From assembly GCA_963971405.1 (NCBI GenBank), contig OZ020489.1, positions 10,106,001 to 10,170,000 of the forward strand: a stretch of DNA of 64,000 nucleotides, in the 5' to 3' direction. This document shows, piece by piece, positions 34,566 to 45,614 of this stretch. The notes under the pieces are model-generated. The model was not told the DNA's origin. It made no database searches and worked only from the letters and a program-made list of their open reading frames with translations. Origin of the DNA: Psococerastis gibbosa (lineage: Eukaryota; Arthropoda; Insecta; Psocodea; Psocidae). How positions within the stretch are numbered: position 1 is the first letter of the stretch; each line of letters begins with the position of its first letter. The translations under genes were made by a program, and so were the position numbers.

Positions 34566-35104
34566 AATAAGGAAGAAATGAGAATTTGCTGTTTTTTGTC
34601 AAACTTTTATATTAACACACATCATTTCTTTCCTTAAACCCTCTCAAACATCATTTAAATTCACATTAAAAAACACTTAATGCTGCAGTTGATTTATAAT
34701 TAATTTAGTATTTTTACTAGGCGTCCGCTACTGCGACTATTTCTGAATTAGCCTTTGGTATGTTATTGGGATGTTGTTTATTACTTGCTCACAGTTGCCG
34801 CGTTGTCTAAATTGTAATTCTATTATGTCTTGTGCTAACGACCTTGAGAATTATTCAGCAACCTTATCCGTTCCCATATTCTGCTGTATGCGTACTGGTA
34901 CGTGTGTAGCATAACCTGTATAACTAGTAACCCTGCTAAGAGGAAAACTGATGATTTCTGTTAGTTTTCGTATTTGCGATTTTTGGGAAGGGGGTTAGGG
35001 GAAGGAATGCCAGGACGCTTCTTCTCCTGACTTTATTATGAGACTAAATATTGCCATGTTCATGTTTCATGTTATGTATCATAAATCAATTTGATTTATT
35101 GAAT
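34566..35104. other. Spacer between PIGT and the nested elements
   Basis: No gene or element end was recognised. The PIGT polyadenylation site could lie here or within the preceding MITE; no decisive signal was identified. Confidence 0.35.
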
Positions 35105-35800
35105 TCAGCAACCCCTGCATGACTGCTTACCGTACATGAAACGAAGTCTTGTAGCCCTGAGGCTCATAGCTTTCCCAAAATTAAAAGCTATCAGTCTCAA
35201 TTTTCTTCCCTCGTCCCATTCCTTTCCAATGGCTTCGGCCTCTCTTTGGTCTCCAAGGAGCAACGGTACGAGTTCGGCTTCTTGGAGCGGAGTGGCGAGA
35301 TCTTCGTTTAGGGCCTTCATGGCCGCGATATAATGGGCCACTTTTTCGTGCTCACCCATCGTCCTCGTGAATAATAGGACTTTAAGCTTCAGCTGGTAGG
35401 TAAACATCTTTCAGCGCCGTCTCTACTTCGGTGCACAGGTAATATTTATTCCTGGCGTACCACCGAGCTGCTGGTCCTTCAAATAGAGTAGGGATGGCGC
35501 GGAGTTTTTCATCGCCCGTGAGTGGATGAAGGGCCAGGCATTCTTTCAGCTTGTTACAGAACAGTGGTAGCGTCCCTTTGGCACCTGTGAAGTTGATGTT
35601 TCGTCGTCGAGCTGGGGCTTAGAGCCTCTTCCGGGAAGCACCTGTCAAAGTAAGTCCCGTTGTAACTCCAAATTGACCTTGAACCCCAAAGAGAGTGACC
35701 CTCCTGAAACTCTGTGCCGCCTGAACCTGGCACGAAGGGAGCACCTTGCTTAGCTCCCGCCCCATTGCCGCCGCATTGTGGTATAGCATTGAGTATTGTG
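35105..35800 (-). pseudogene. Gag-like fragment joined to a YqaJ-domain fragment
   Basis: On the minus strand, about 35600 to 35228 encodes a retrotransposon Gag-like segment: LKECLALHPLTGDEKLRAI and GPAARWYARNKYY, then after a stop EHEKVAHYIAAMKAL and EAELVPLLLGD. The same frame then runs directly into KEWDEGRKLRLIAFNFGKAM, which matches the start of YqaJ-type exonuclease domains (compare KLRLTASNFGKVMGL at 45 kb). The join is likely a chance fusion of two element remnants. A Gag from a Ty3-like LTR element is the best reading; no LTR or pol was found. Confidence 0.5.
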
Positions 35801-36482
35801 GTGTGAGTGTAACTGTAACATGTTACAGGCCACTTCATTTCTAGTAAGAAACAGACTAAACAAAAAATAACAAAAACTTAGAGTTTTAGAAAAACTTGTT
35901 ATAACAACCCGAATTAGTAAAACCCAAATAATCGTTAAGAAATTAACTTTGTCGAAGAAACCCACTTGTGTTAGTATAAAACCCTGAGCGCTTTCGGCAA
36001 GAACTGCCATCTACAGAGGGAAACCCACTAGCACAGTTACACCTTATCTGCGATTTGAGACTTGCTCAACTCGAGGAGAAGATGCAAATGTGACTAGAGA
36101 GAGGAAACCTTGGTTTATATAGGACTGGGAGCGGGGGGAGGAGGGGGTGGGAGGGGGCGTGGCTGGTTACCTATTCCTAACCTACTAGCTAGATCTATTA
36201 AGGGTCTTCACAGTGTTCGTGTTATCGAGTTAAACGTGCTATCCATTTTAACACACAATCGTGAGTGGACCTCGGGGAGGGTGTGTTATCATGCTATATC
36301 GAAAATATTTAACAGAGTAAACGTAGCATTAGTCAGGACATTCGTGGCAGAACTCTATTTTAGTGCCACGCTTGCTTACATTTTTGTTGATATCAATGTT
36401 ATTATTTTATTGCCAGTTCTTGAGTTGTTTTCTTTGTTACATTATTTACTGCTGAGTTACGATTGTAAATTATTTATTAATA

Positions 36483-38030
36483 ATGCCTAAAATAAGCACT
36501 AAAACAAAAGTTTGTGAATTTCTTATATCTGATTACGTGCAACAAGTAATGAATGTCGAAGATTCGGACGAAGAGGGCGATATCTTGGAGAGCACACTGT
36601 CGGACATCAGTGCTGTTCTGTCATTCCGTTATTGTTGTCCATTCGTTTTGGGATCGGTACCCAAGTCTAGGGCGTGGTGGCACACAGTCCTTCAGGAATT
36701 GGACGACAACCGCTTTAAAGTTTTTACGAGGGTAACGAGGACACAATTTTCCTTCATTCTGGAGGAGCTGAAACATGATGGCGTGTTCAACGGTCCTCGT
36801 TCGGGGAAACAATTGGCAGTGGAGCTGCAATTGGCCATATTTCTATACCGTTTGGGGTGCTCAGGCGAAGGAGGAACTGTTCCAAAGATTGCTGCCCTTT
36901 TTGGAGTAGGAGACGGAGGTATGTGAAACGTTTATTGTCCACTCCATTTATTTTTGGGCAGGGTAGCTCTATTATTCGTCCATTGGAAACCCTGTTTATA
37001 TCCGCACATCGCAATAACTAAAAATTAAAGTTGTCCATTTGCCCCCATTATTTTACATGACGTTTCGCTATGCTACATTATACCATTATGCTACCATGAA
37101 AGTTAGACGAACTAATGTACCAGTAGACATTTTTGCGAGTGCGGGATTCGAAATACCACTACACCATGTCATGTCAAAGCCTATCTTTTTACACTACCTA
37201 ACTAAACTGATTTATTTTTTCTAGGAACAATTGAGAAAGTATCTCGGAGGGTGATGCAAGCTATTCTCAACAAGAAGAAAAAATTTCTGTACTGGCCGGG
37301 CGAAACTGAAAGGGTGCAGTTGGCAATGGACACAATATCCGAAATGCCGCACTGCATTGGATACTTGGATGGCTCTGAAGTTGAATTGGCGGAAAAGCCA
37401 GTAAAGGACTGGGAATCTTATTATTCCAGGAAGAGTAATTACTCGATTAAAGCTCAAGTCATATGCGACCACAAACTAAGAGTGAGGCACTTAGTTGTCG
37501 GGGCACCCGGAAGCGTCCATGACGCACGCATTTTTAAAAATAGCTCCATCTGCCGGAACCCTGACAAGTATTTTTCAGGCATGCAGTGGTTGGCAGCAGA
37601 TACGGCATACCGCGTGACTTCGACGGTTGTAACTCCGTTTAAGAAGCCCCCAGGTGGGGCCCTCACCATACAAGAAACTTCGTTCAATAAAATTTTTTCA
37701 TCATTTCGTGTCAGGATTGAACATTGTTTTGGGATTATCAAAGAGCGCTTCAATTCTTTGAAACAGTTAAAAGTGCAAATAAATGAAGTCAGTAGCCTAC
37801 ATTACGCATGCTTATGGATCACAGTTGCATGCATATTGCATAATATGTTGATATGCTCGGGAGATGATGATTTGACTGAATTATTACAGCAGATTAAATT
37901 ACAGAATACAGAGATAGGAAATGTAGGTGAAAATGATGATGATGAGAACCACCACCGGGATCAACTTGATGATACTGCTGGAGCCAGTAAACGACGAGCG
38001 CTCTTGCAGCTTCTCTTAAAGGAAAGATGA
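36483..38030 (+). CDS. Harbinger transposase (DDE_Tnp_4), two exons
   Basis: Cuts and rejoins the element's ends. Exons 36483-36918 and 37225-38030, with donor GGAG|GTATGT, acceptor TTTCTAG and phase 1, giving about 413 aa. Exon 1 encodes the helical N-terminal region (TRTQFSFILEELKHDGVF, LAVELQLAIFLYRLGCSGE). Exon 2 holds the nuclease: IGYLDGSEVEL (first Asp), WLAADTAYRV (second Asp) and RIEHCFGIIKERF (Glu), plus VVGAPGSVHDARIF. The C-terminus is acidic and ends RRALLQLLLKER. Family members average 350-450 aa, so the length is complete. No inactivating change was seen. It converges with the Myb-like gene. Confidence 0.92.
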
Positions 38031-38478
38031 GGTCATCATTATCGTAAAGGTTCCGCTGCAGTTGCCCGGGTGTGATTCCTGAGCCTACTTCATTATTTTT
38101 AGGAGCTGTATTTAACCATTTTCATATCTTCAAATATAATATTATAAGTGTTGTTTACAAAATCTTTGGTAATCTCTGACAAAAAATTATAAGGAACTAA
38201 AGTAATTTTTAAGACGACTATACTATAGTTATTTTTTCCGTCCTCCAGCATTTTCACCCATTTTACTAGTTCAGCTTCAGCTTCCTACACTTAGTACAAC
38301 GTCATCCGCGATAAGAAAGCTCGCTCGGGCTTCACCTTACATGTTTTGTCACGTCAGTTCATGAAGCTGCACCTAAAGTGGCCAAGGGACAACAACATTG
38401 GGATATAAATATATTATAAATTTAGTAGGTTTATTATAAATAAAAGACATGAACTTCAAAAAGTGTCTTATAGTAGGA

Positions 38479-39556
38479 GATCCGAAGTAAGATCGACCTT
38501 CACCGATCTGGTTATGGGATGAAAATGGTTTTATAAGCAATTTAGTAGGCTAAAGATCATAAAAATAATGGGTTGCCTGGAAAAATCCTGGCCAGGCTAC
38601 CATTAATTTAAAATTAAAAATCACTTTTTTATCGAATTTTCACCGATCTGTTTATGGAAAAAATTTTACACTAGCCATAAGTACTAAGTCTATAGAGTAT
38701 GACAACGTAGGGTTGCCTATATTTTTCTTGGTCACACATAGGGTTGCCAAGGTTTAAACAGGTACTAAAAATATAGGTATCTTCACCTACTTGTTTATGG
38801 GATGAATTAAACATAGAAATAAGCGCCGTTTTATTGCGAACACGATGATGTAGGGTTGCCTGCTAAAAATCCTGGCCAGAATGAGGGTTGCTGAATTTTA
38901 AAAAAATGAAATTGTGAACGTACGACAAAGAGATCCGATAATAGGTCTCGTGCGATAGACAAAGACACAGTTTTCTAGCTGCTGGTCGCTCAATTCCTGG
39001 AAGTAATTAATAAATTTCACTTCCAGGAACTGAGCGACCAGCAGCTAGAAAACTGTGTCTTAGTCTATCACACGAGACATATTCTCGGATCTCTTTGTCA
39101 TACGGTCACCTTCGCATTAAAATTTCATTTTTCATAATTCGGCAACCCTAATTCTGGCCAGGATTTTTGCAGGCAACCCTACATCATCGTGTTCGCAGTA
39201 AAACGGCGCTTATGTCTATGTTTAATTCATCCCATGAACAAGTAGGTGAAGATACCTATATTTTTAGTACCTGTTTAAACCTTGGCAACCCTATGTCTGG
39301 CCAAGAAAAATATAGGCAACCCTACGTTTTCATACTCTATAGACTTAGTACTTATAGCTAGTGTAATTTTTTTTTTCATAAACAGATCGGTGAAAATTCG
39401 ATAAAAAAGTGATTTTTGAATTTTGAATTAATGGTAGCCTGGCCAGGATTTTTCCAGGCAACCCATTATTTTTATGATCTTTAGCCTACTAAATTGCTTA
39501 TAAAAACCATTTTCATCCCATAACCAGATCGGTGAAGGTCGATCTTACTTCGGATC
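38479..39556. repeat. 1.08-kb foldback palindrome in Harbinger
   Basis: Two arms of about 530 bp, left GATCCGAAGTAAGATCGACC (38479) and right its complement ending 39556, are nearly identical along their length, with a short loop near 39010-39020 beside CTTCCAGGAACTGAG. Inside each arm an AGGGTTGCC motif recurs about five times (for example 38713, 38742, 38842). It lies between the convergent transposase and Myb-like genes and encodes nothing obvious. It is probably a Foldback-type or long-TIR MITE. Confidence 0.85.
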
Positions 39557-39648
39557 TTAGACTATTAGTAGCGACTACTAATCCTGTATTGACATATCCT
39601 CTCTGCGACACTTAAGTCTTCCCACGTATCACTGATATCCAATAGCAA

Positions 39649-42600
39649 TTAGTATTCTAGTTGATTGTATTTCAGTCTCAGCTCCATTTTCTTTACCTCC
39701 AATTCGTTGGCAATCTTCTCCCTCTCCAAAGCCATCTTCATATCTAACTCTTTCTCCTTCAACATAATTTCACTTTGGAATTTCTCCCTATCCAAATCTA
39801 CTTTCATTCTTTCTATTTCCACGCTTTCACGCTGTAATTCCAGGCTAGTCTCGTCTCTCGTTTGTTGCCAATTCATCTTCTTATCAAGATATTTGACCCG
39901 TTCCTCCTGAACCTATGGAAAAATAATAGTTGTTAGACTTTTGCTAATAATAAACGTTAGTTGACAACTAAACCTTAAAATACCAATAGAATAGCAATTC
40001 CACTGAGCTGACCTTTCTACAACGTGATTTAAACCAAATTGGTGGCCGTGGTTGCTTGTACAACCCAACCACATTGAAGTTCGTCCACCCATGATTTTTA
40101 CCAACTTTGGATTTATTTTTTATCTAAACTAATGGAGCTATCGACATAATGATAACTAAAATTAATAGTGATAGATAGAATATAATTATTCAATCATCAA
40201 ATCATTTAAAACGAAACGCAGAAAAAAGTTACAGGTAAAATCGTGGACTCGTGCACCCACATTGAAGTTCGTCCAATTCATTAGGAGGTGCTATCAATAT
40301 TTTGTGACATGTCCCCAGGCTTTAATAACATCATTTATTCTGCTAGGCATCGTATTTACAAGGGCTGCACATTATTGTGGTGTTATGGTGTCCCAGTATA
40401 CTTTAATGACCCTCTTCAACTCTTCTTCCGTGTCCGGCCTTTTCCTCTGTACCCTCTTCTTCATTGCATTGCACCCCAAACATTTTCAAAAGGTGATACA
40501 TTAGGACTGCTTGGTGTCCAAGTTAAAACGGGAATGCCTTCCTCACCGAACCATGCCCTAGCTGCCGTGGTAGTGTGATATGTCGCACCGTCCTGTTGAA
40601 ATTTGTAGCCACCATTTGGAAACAAAGGACGCGAAGATGGAATTAGGTAGTTTTTCAAGATGCCAATGTACTTTGGGCTATTCACAGGTCCATCAACAGC
40701 ATGTAGAGGTCCAACCCCGGCAACACTCATGCACCTCCACAACATGACGTTGGTAGGAAACTAATCCATTTGCTTCTCACACTCTTGCAAATACGCTTCA
40801 TCCTTGTTTCGGAAGACTTTCCCTCTTTGCTCGCCAATCCAAATCTCAAATCGGGACTCATCAAACCATTCCACATTATTCCATCGCTATTCAGTCCATT
40901 TATTGTGGTTTTTGGCCCATCGAAGGCGCTTTGCAGTATGCACCAGCGATAGCGCTGGTTTTTTCTTCGCAGAATAAACGCTGTAACTCATTTGTTTCAA
41001 TGCTCTGGTGCATGATTTCTCACATAGAGGTTTCCCTGTAGCTTTGTTCCTTCTAGCGTAGAAATTTTTTAGTCGTTTTCCTTCTATTATTTGAAATTAA
41101 ACGTCTTAAAGCGGTTAAGTCACGATCAGCGATTTTCTTCTGAGCGCCTGAACCTTTCTTTGGCAAGGGGGACGCGCTTGTTTTGAAACGGTTTATTACT
41201 GACTGGATGGTGGATCGACTCAGCAACAACAGGGAACCTATTTTCGCTGAAACATACCTTCACAATGAAGAAGAATTATTGTTTCGGACAAATCATCGGT
41301 CAAGTGTCTTCCTCGTCCCATTTTCACAATTTGATAATGAAAGATAGCGAATAAGACAGATATTCTTTGGGGCTACATATTCATTCGTTTTCAAATATAA
41401 TGAGAGTCATTTTAATGATAGTGCGTGAATTTATTTAGTGATAAGAGAATGGACGAACTTCAATGTGGGCGCAAGGGTCCGTGATTCTGTCCATAACTTT
41501 CTCGTCTGTTTTCTTTTAAATCTTTTTACTCCAGTTTAATGGCAGTCCTTTTATCACCATTAAATTTCAGTTATCATTATTTCGATAGATTCATTAGTTT
41601 AGGTAAAAAATAAATCCAAAGTTGGACTTAGCCTATAAATCATAGGTGGACGAACTTCAATGTGGTTGGGTTGTAGAATTTCACAGGAAATATTCATTTT
41701 AGAGGCATAGCAACTTCGATTTATTTTAGTAGCAGTCTCCATTGCAATTGGAACTTACTTGAGCAAGATACCGGATTGAAGAATTTGCAGGAGTTGCAGC
41801 CGCCTTTTTGGTAACCTTTGAGCACCCTGGGGCCATTTCCAATTTGCGTTTGCACGAAGGTGTCACCATTATCATGGCCGCCTCTTCAGGGGTCAGATCT
41901 ATAATTTGCGCAGTCTGTGGAGAGGCTGCCCCTGGACGTGGGGGCGACGGAGATGGCTGCTGATACTCCAACAGACTCATGTTAAACGCTCCTTCATCTT
42001 CTTCGGTATCTAACAGGAGTTGTAAATTTATAGAGCCCCTTTCTCCGAATATGGTTTGCATGTCGTCTAGGTTGGGACACATTTGAAGCATTTTCTCTGG
42101 AAATAACGGAGACATGGACAATTATTAACTTAAGACGACTGCATTCTCGGCGGTCCCCAGTCTTCCTATTCTCAACCGATAAGGTTTCCACACAATGATC
42201 CCATTGCGCATTGAAGGAGTATTAAAGCTAACCTACCCGGAATACCCCCGAAGCTGGTGCAACAGCAAACAAAAGGTTAATAGGACAGAGTGAGCTACAT
42301 TTAATGCATCCAGCCACTTATTTGATCACTGGTAAGTTAATTACAACCAGGCGTAATTGCTTGAGTCTGTCCTTTGACGTTCTCGAGTTGTAACGCTGGT
42401 TTTCCGGACGGGCTAGAGGCTCTGGTGGTACTCAATAAATTTAGTACTAGACAATTGTAAAAATGTATCCATGTAGTACGTACATCGTACATAGGGTCTA
42501 CAGTAAGTCCTGGACTGCATCTTCACTTAAGTCAAGAGAGGACCAACCCAAAATGTAACGTAAACCACGAAATTGACAACTTTTACTTTGATAAATGTAC

Positions 42601-43894
42601 ATAACTGCATAAATGTACAGTATATTAATTGTATACAATATTTACAGATGACCCTGATCAAGTTTCCATGTTTGTAAACATAAAAATATTGTTATGGTTG
42701 GAAGTATTGGAAGAGACTAAGTGCTTCGTTACTTTCATGGTCCAACAGTATCTTGCCCCTTACTATATTTGTAATTGTACAATACTTTGTAATTGTACAA
42801 TACCATAACTGATCTAACTGATCTTCAGCTACTAACTAATCAATCAATCAATCATCAATTTATGAATTTGTAATTTTATAAACCTGTAAGCTAAATGCGT
42901 GATGTTAACACCATAATGACAAATGTATAGGTAAGGCTACTTTTAACTTAATTTTAAAAAAACTGTCAAAAAATAAATTAAATAAAAAATTATCCGTTAC
43001 AACGACATGAAGAAATGATGACAGCGTATAGGCAGCTTGGGAGAAGGTGCCATGTGGCCAGCAATTACGATGCAGAGTCAATGCTGCTAAAATGTGAGAG
43101 GCGAAATAAAAACTCTTTACCTCGAATCGTTTGCTGGGCGTCATCATCGTCAAGTCCTGCCCCTGTGTTGGCCTGCCAATCTAGGGCCACTTTGTATTTT
43201 TGTTTCAGATTTTTTATCTTGCCCCTGATCGATTTCCACGGGAAATCCCTTAGGAACGTGTTGTCCGCGATCATCTTGTTATAGAAGATTTGAGCTGTCG
43301 GTTTCTGCAAAAACATAACACATAGGCTGCAATACTTTAGGCACTACATAGTAGCCTACCCGGCTTCTGTATGCAAATAGAAAATATACTAGGAACTTAA
43401 CAGGGACGCCTCACTCATTTTTATAATTATGGCACTTGCACGGGCTCAAATAGAACATGCCTAAAAATATTGCAAATGCCTACTCTAAGACTAGTAATTA
43501 TTAATTAATAAAAAAGCAAGTCGTCAGTAATTAATCAGTTTTAATATGCCAACTTAGGCTACAAAATAGAAGACACATACAACAGCTGTAGGAGTAACCT
43601 GGCTCATTGATCAATATTTTAGTTCTTTTAAAATAACGCTAAGAAAACATAATGCCTAAATATCAACAGTATCATCAGTAGCCTATACCAAAGAAATCCA
43701 CCTCTCTATAATTAAATACGCATGATTTAGTGATATTTTAAAGAAATTATGGAAATAGAGAACGTACGTACCTCAATTGCCGTCTTGTCAATTTCTTTAA
43801 GCTTCCCTAGAAGCATGCACACATTTTCCTTGCCCCATGTTTTGTTTGGGGCTTTTCTAACTCTTTTTTTAAATGTAATTCCGGCTTCTGACAT
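39649..43894 (-). CDS. Harbinger Myb/SANT-like protein, four exons
   Basis: The accessory DNA-binding protein that brings Harbinger transposase to the nucleus and the element's ends. Exons on the minus strand: 43894-43772, 43304-43121, 42096-41759, 39912-39649, with GT-AG junctions and phases 0,1,0; about 302 aa. Exons 1 and 2 form the trihelix Myb-like domain (NKTWGKENVCMLLGKL, FLRDFPWKSIRGKIKNLKQK). Exon 3 has TIREKMLQMCPNLDDM across the junction, then an acidic and Pro/Ser-rich linker with IIDLTPEEAA. Exon 4 is a long charged coiled coil (LDREKFQSEIMLKEKELD). A Tc1 lies wholly inside intron 3, so the frame survives it. A decayed second copy is at 58.3-59.1 kb. Confidence 0.85.
40061..41673 (-). 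mobile_element. Tc1-like element with IR/DR ends, in a Harbinger intron
   Basis: Flanked by TA (40059-40060, 41674-41675). Ends CAACCCAACCACATTGAAGT and their complement. Each end has a second, inner copy of the ACATTGAAGTTCGTCCA motif about 190 bp inward (40258 and about 41451-41470), the IR/DR layout of some Tc1-like elements. The transposase gene inside is frameshifted. Confidence 0.88.
40270..41321 (-). pseudogene. Tc1-like transposase, frameshifted
   Basis: Begins MGRGRHLTDDLSETI at 41321, typical of the paired-like HTH start of Tc1 transposases, then loses frame. The open part at 40745-40461 contains FQQDGATYHT (second Asp of the DD34E set) and PSSPNVSPFENVWGAMQ (Glu of SPDLNPIENVW-type sequence). 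Beyond 40461 another frame continues KKRVQRKRPDTEEELKRVI and ends SRINDVIKAWGHVTKY, the usual C-terminus. At least two frameshifts and one internal stop make it inactive. Confidence 0.8.
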
Positions 43895-44144
43895 TGTACA
43901 ATAAATATTAATTAAATTTAAAATAAAAACGCGTTTTCAAATCAATCAACAAAAACAAAGATGGCGGCGGTTAAACCTGAGCTATCGATCGCAGCGCTAG
44001 ACAAATAACACACTGAACTAACTTGGAAGTGCGTTTAGGTTAGCACGCTGGTTAGCTTGAATATCGGGTTATCGGTGTGTTAACTTAGCTTGATATAACA
44101 CACTTAACTAGGTATAACTCGATAACACGAACACTGAAGACCCT

Positions 44145-44501
44145 TATTAGAGGGGATGATTGTGTGAATGTTATGTCGTTTGTTAATTTTTCCCTCTTGT
44201 GTAAAGCTCTTTTGATTTCAACATTTTCAAAAAAATTTAAAGTGTAACTTTTCTTCATTTTGTGTAGGGCTGTCCAATTGTTAGGATCGAATGTGTGATT
44301 TTCCGAGTTAAGGTGTTTCGCGAATGTGCTGTTGGTGTTGGTGTCTCCTATACCTGCTATATGTTCTCTGACCCTAGTTTTAAAGCTTCTGCCTGTTTGG
44401 CCTATGTAAATTGCGTTACAATCGTTACAATTTAGACGATAAACTCCATTGCCTTTTTCCTTTTCTGGTTTGGTTTTGCAGTTCATGAGTTTATTGGCCA
44501 A
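44145..44501 (-). pseudogene. Penelope-like GIY-YIG endonuclease, C-terminal part
   Basis: The GIY-YIG nuclease of Penelope-like elements nicks target DNA for reverse transcription. Visible motifs: NGVYRLNCNDCNAIYIGQTG (the GIY-YIG core in its VY-x-IYIG form with the preceding CxxC), then TRVREHIAG and FAKHLNSENH. The open frame continues into the Harbinger terminus (SPLIRVFSVRVIE) by accident. The true continuation lies on the other side of the Harbinger, from 36200 down to a stop near 36115, where the frame reads DLASRLGIGNQP and ends in a proline-rich tail. The element is 5' truncated and interrupted, so this is not a functional gene. Confidence 0.85.
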
Positions 44502-44857
44502 ATTGTTGCGGTTGTACGGGGCTGGTGTTTTGTCTGTTGTAGAAGAAACAGACGCCTGTTTTCACATCGACGACTATGCTATTTGCCCTGCAGCAAAGCC
44601 ACGGCTCTAGTGGATGAACCACTAGTCCTGCCGAGACCACTTTTTTTTTTTAATTATGGCCTCAAGCTCTGTACGAGCCACTGGTTCGTTGCGAATACCG
44701 TAGGTCAGATTAGGCAAAGGACCATTTTTTCGGCAAAGCTTCGCAGAGAGCTGCTCCATATTTTTGTGGCAAGTTCTATCTCTTAAGTACTAGTGTACTT
44801 GATAAACAGATTTCTCGTTGTTGTCAAACTGCGTCAACTAGTGATGCAGTGCTAGCT

Positions 44858-45202
44858 TTAGTAGCAGTCCACAAGCATTTTATTTCCAGTAGGGCGTCTT
44901 CGTTGACCACTAAACCGTCTGGAGAGGCTGCTAAAAACGGGTACTGACGATCGACCACACGCAACTACTGTTTTCTTATGTACCTTCGAGAAAGCCTCCC
45001 GAGCTATCATTTCGTTTTGCACACCGAATTTGATTGCGGGAAAAGAGCCTCCACCGTACAGAATGGAGTGCACTGAGTTCCTCGTCGATGTTGTAGTCCT
45101 GAGACCCATCACTTTCCCGAAGTTCGAAGCTGTCAGCCTCAATTTTGTTTTTCTCGCCCCATTCTTTGCCAAAAATTTAACTTTCTCATGTAGAACATCC
45201 AC
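44858..45202 (-). pseudogene. YqaJ-type exonuclease domain fragment
   Basis: The YqaJ/lambda-exonuclease fold is found fused to Mutator-like transposase domains in arthropod repeat proteins. Seen here: KLRLTASNFGKVMGLR at the domain start, SILYGGGSFPAIKFGVQNEM, then REAFSKVHKKTV. The catalytic Asp-x-n-Glu-x-Lys region that should follow is decayed (the frame reads CGRSSVPVFSSLS), and the chain stops early. It is therefore a broken fragment with no predicted activity. Confidence 0.7.
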
Positions 45203-45298
45203 CGCTACATCTGGGAATTCCTCTACGTCACCGTAGTTCTCATTAGGGCCCGTTTCAACAATTTTGATTTAATTCTCCCAAATGTTAGGCGACGCCTT

Positions 45299-45614
45299 CT
45301 GGTGCGCTCTACACTATTTTGGGTACGGGCAACGAGACGTTTAATTTTACTACAAGGCGTTGTAGCTCCGGAAATGCGGCGTCCCATGATTTCGAGGAAA
45401 TTCCCTTCGTTAAATTGTAGTGCAGCTGCTTCCAAACGGGTGTTGTAACTTCTACTGCCCCGTAAAATATACGTTTACCACCTATGCATTTTGTGATTTG
45501 GCTGTTTAGCTGCTCACACAAATTGCTGCCCACGTTGAGGAGACGAGAATCGGCATAACTCCCCACCCTAGCCATTAGGCGAGCCAACTCATTTGACAAC
45601 CCTGCCGGCTTCAT
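45299..45614 (-). pseudogene. Mutator-like protein block, copy 1
   Basis: A 101-aa open frame (MKPAGLSNELARLMARVGSY to LNVSLPVPKIV) nearly identical to frames at 48899-49204, 51026-51331 and 59688-59993. The NLCEQLNSQITKCIGGKRI segment sits where Mutator-like/YqaJ proteins have their linker before the YqaJ domain. A stop follows in all copies, so a splice or decay is needed to continue. Confidence 0.6.

Larger units (their letters stand above)
36201..44144 (+). mobile_element. Intact two-gene PIF/Harbinger transposon
   Basis: Ends AGGGTCTTCACAGTGTTCGT (36201) and, read inward from 44144, AGGGTCTTCAGTGTTCGTGT are inverted repeats continuing through TTATCGAGTTA. The flanks share TATTA (36196-36200, 44145-44149), which includes the family's three-base TTA duplication. 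It carries the two genes expected of an autonomous Harbinger in convergent orientation, a DDE transposase and a Myb/SANT-like protein, both with open frames across introns. It also contains a 1.1-kb foldback and a Tc1. Confidence 0.9.
35856..44542 (-). mobile_element. 5'-truncated Penelope-like element split by Harbinger
   Basis: Flanked by a perfect 10-bp duplication AAGAAACAGA (35846-35855 and 44543-44552). The coding part is only the C-terminal GIY-YIG endonuclease region; the reverse transcriptase is missing, consistent with 5' truncation at the right end. The low-coordinate part (35856-36110) is its 3' untranslated sequence. An empty version of the insertion site exists in the Mutator-like copy at about 46350-46375. 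The Harbinger element occupies 36201-44144. Confidence 0.8.
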
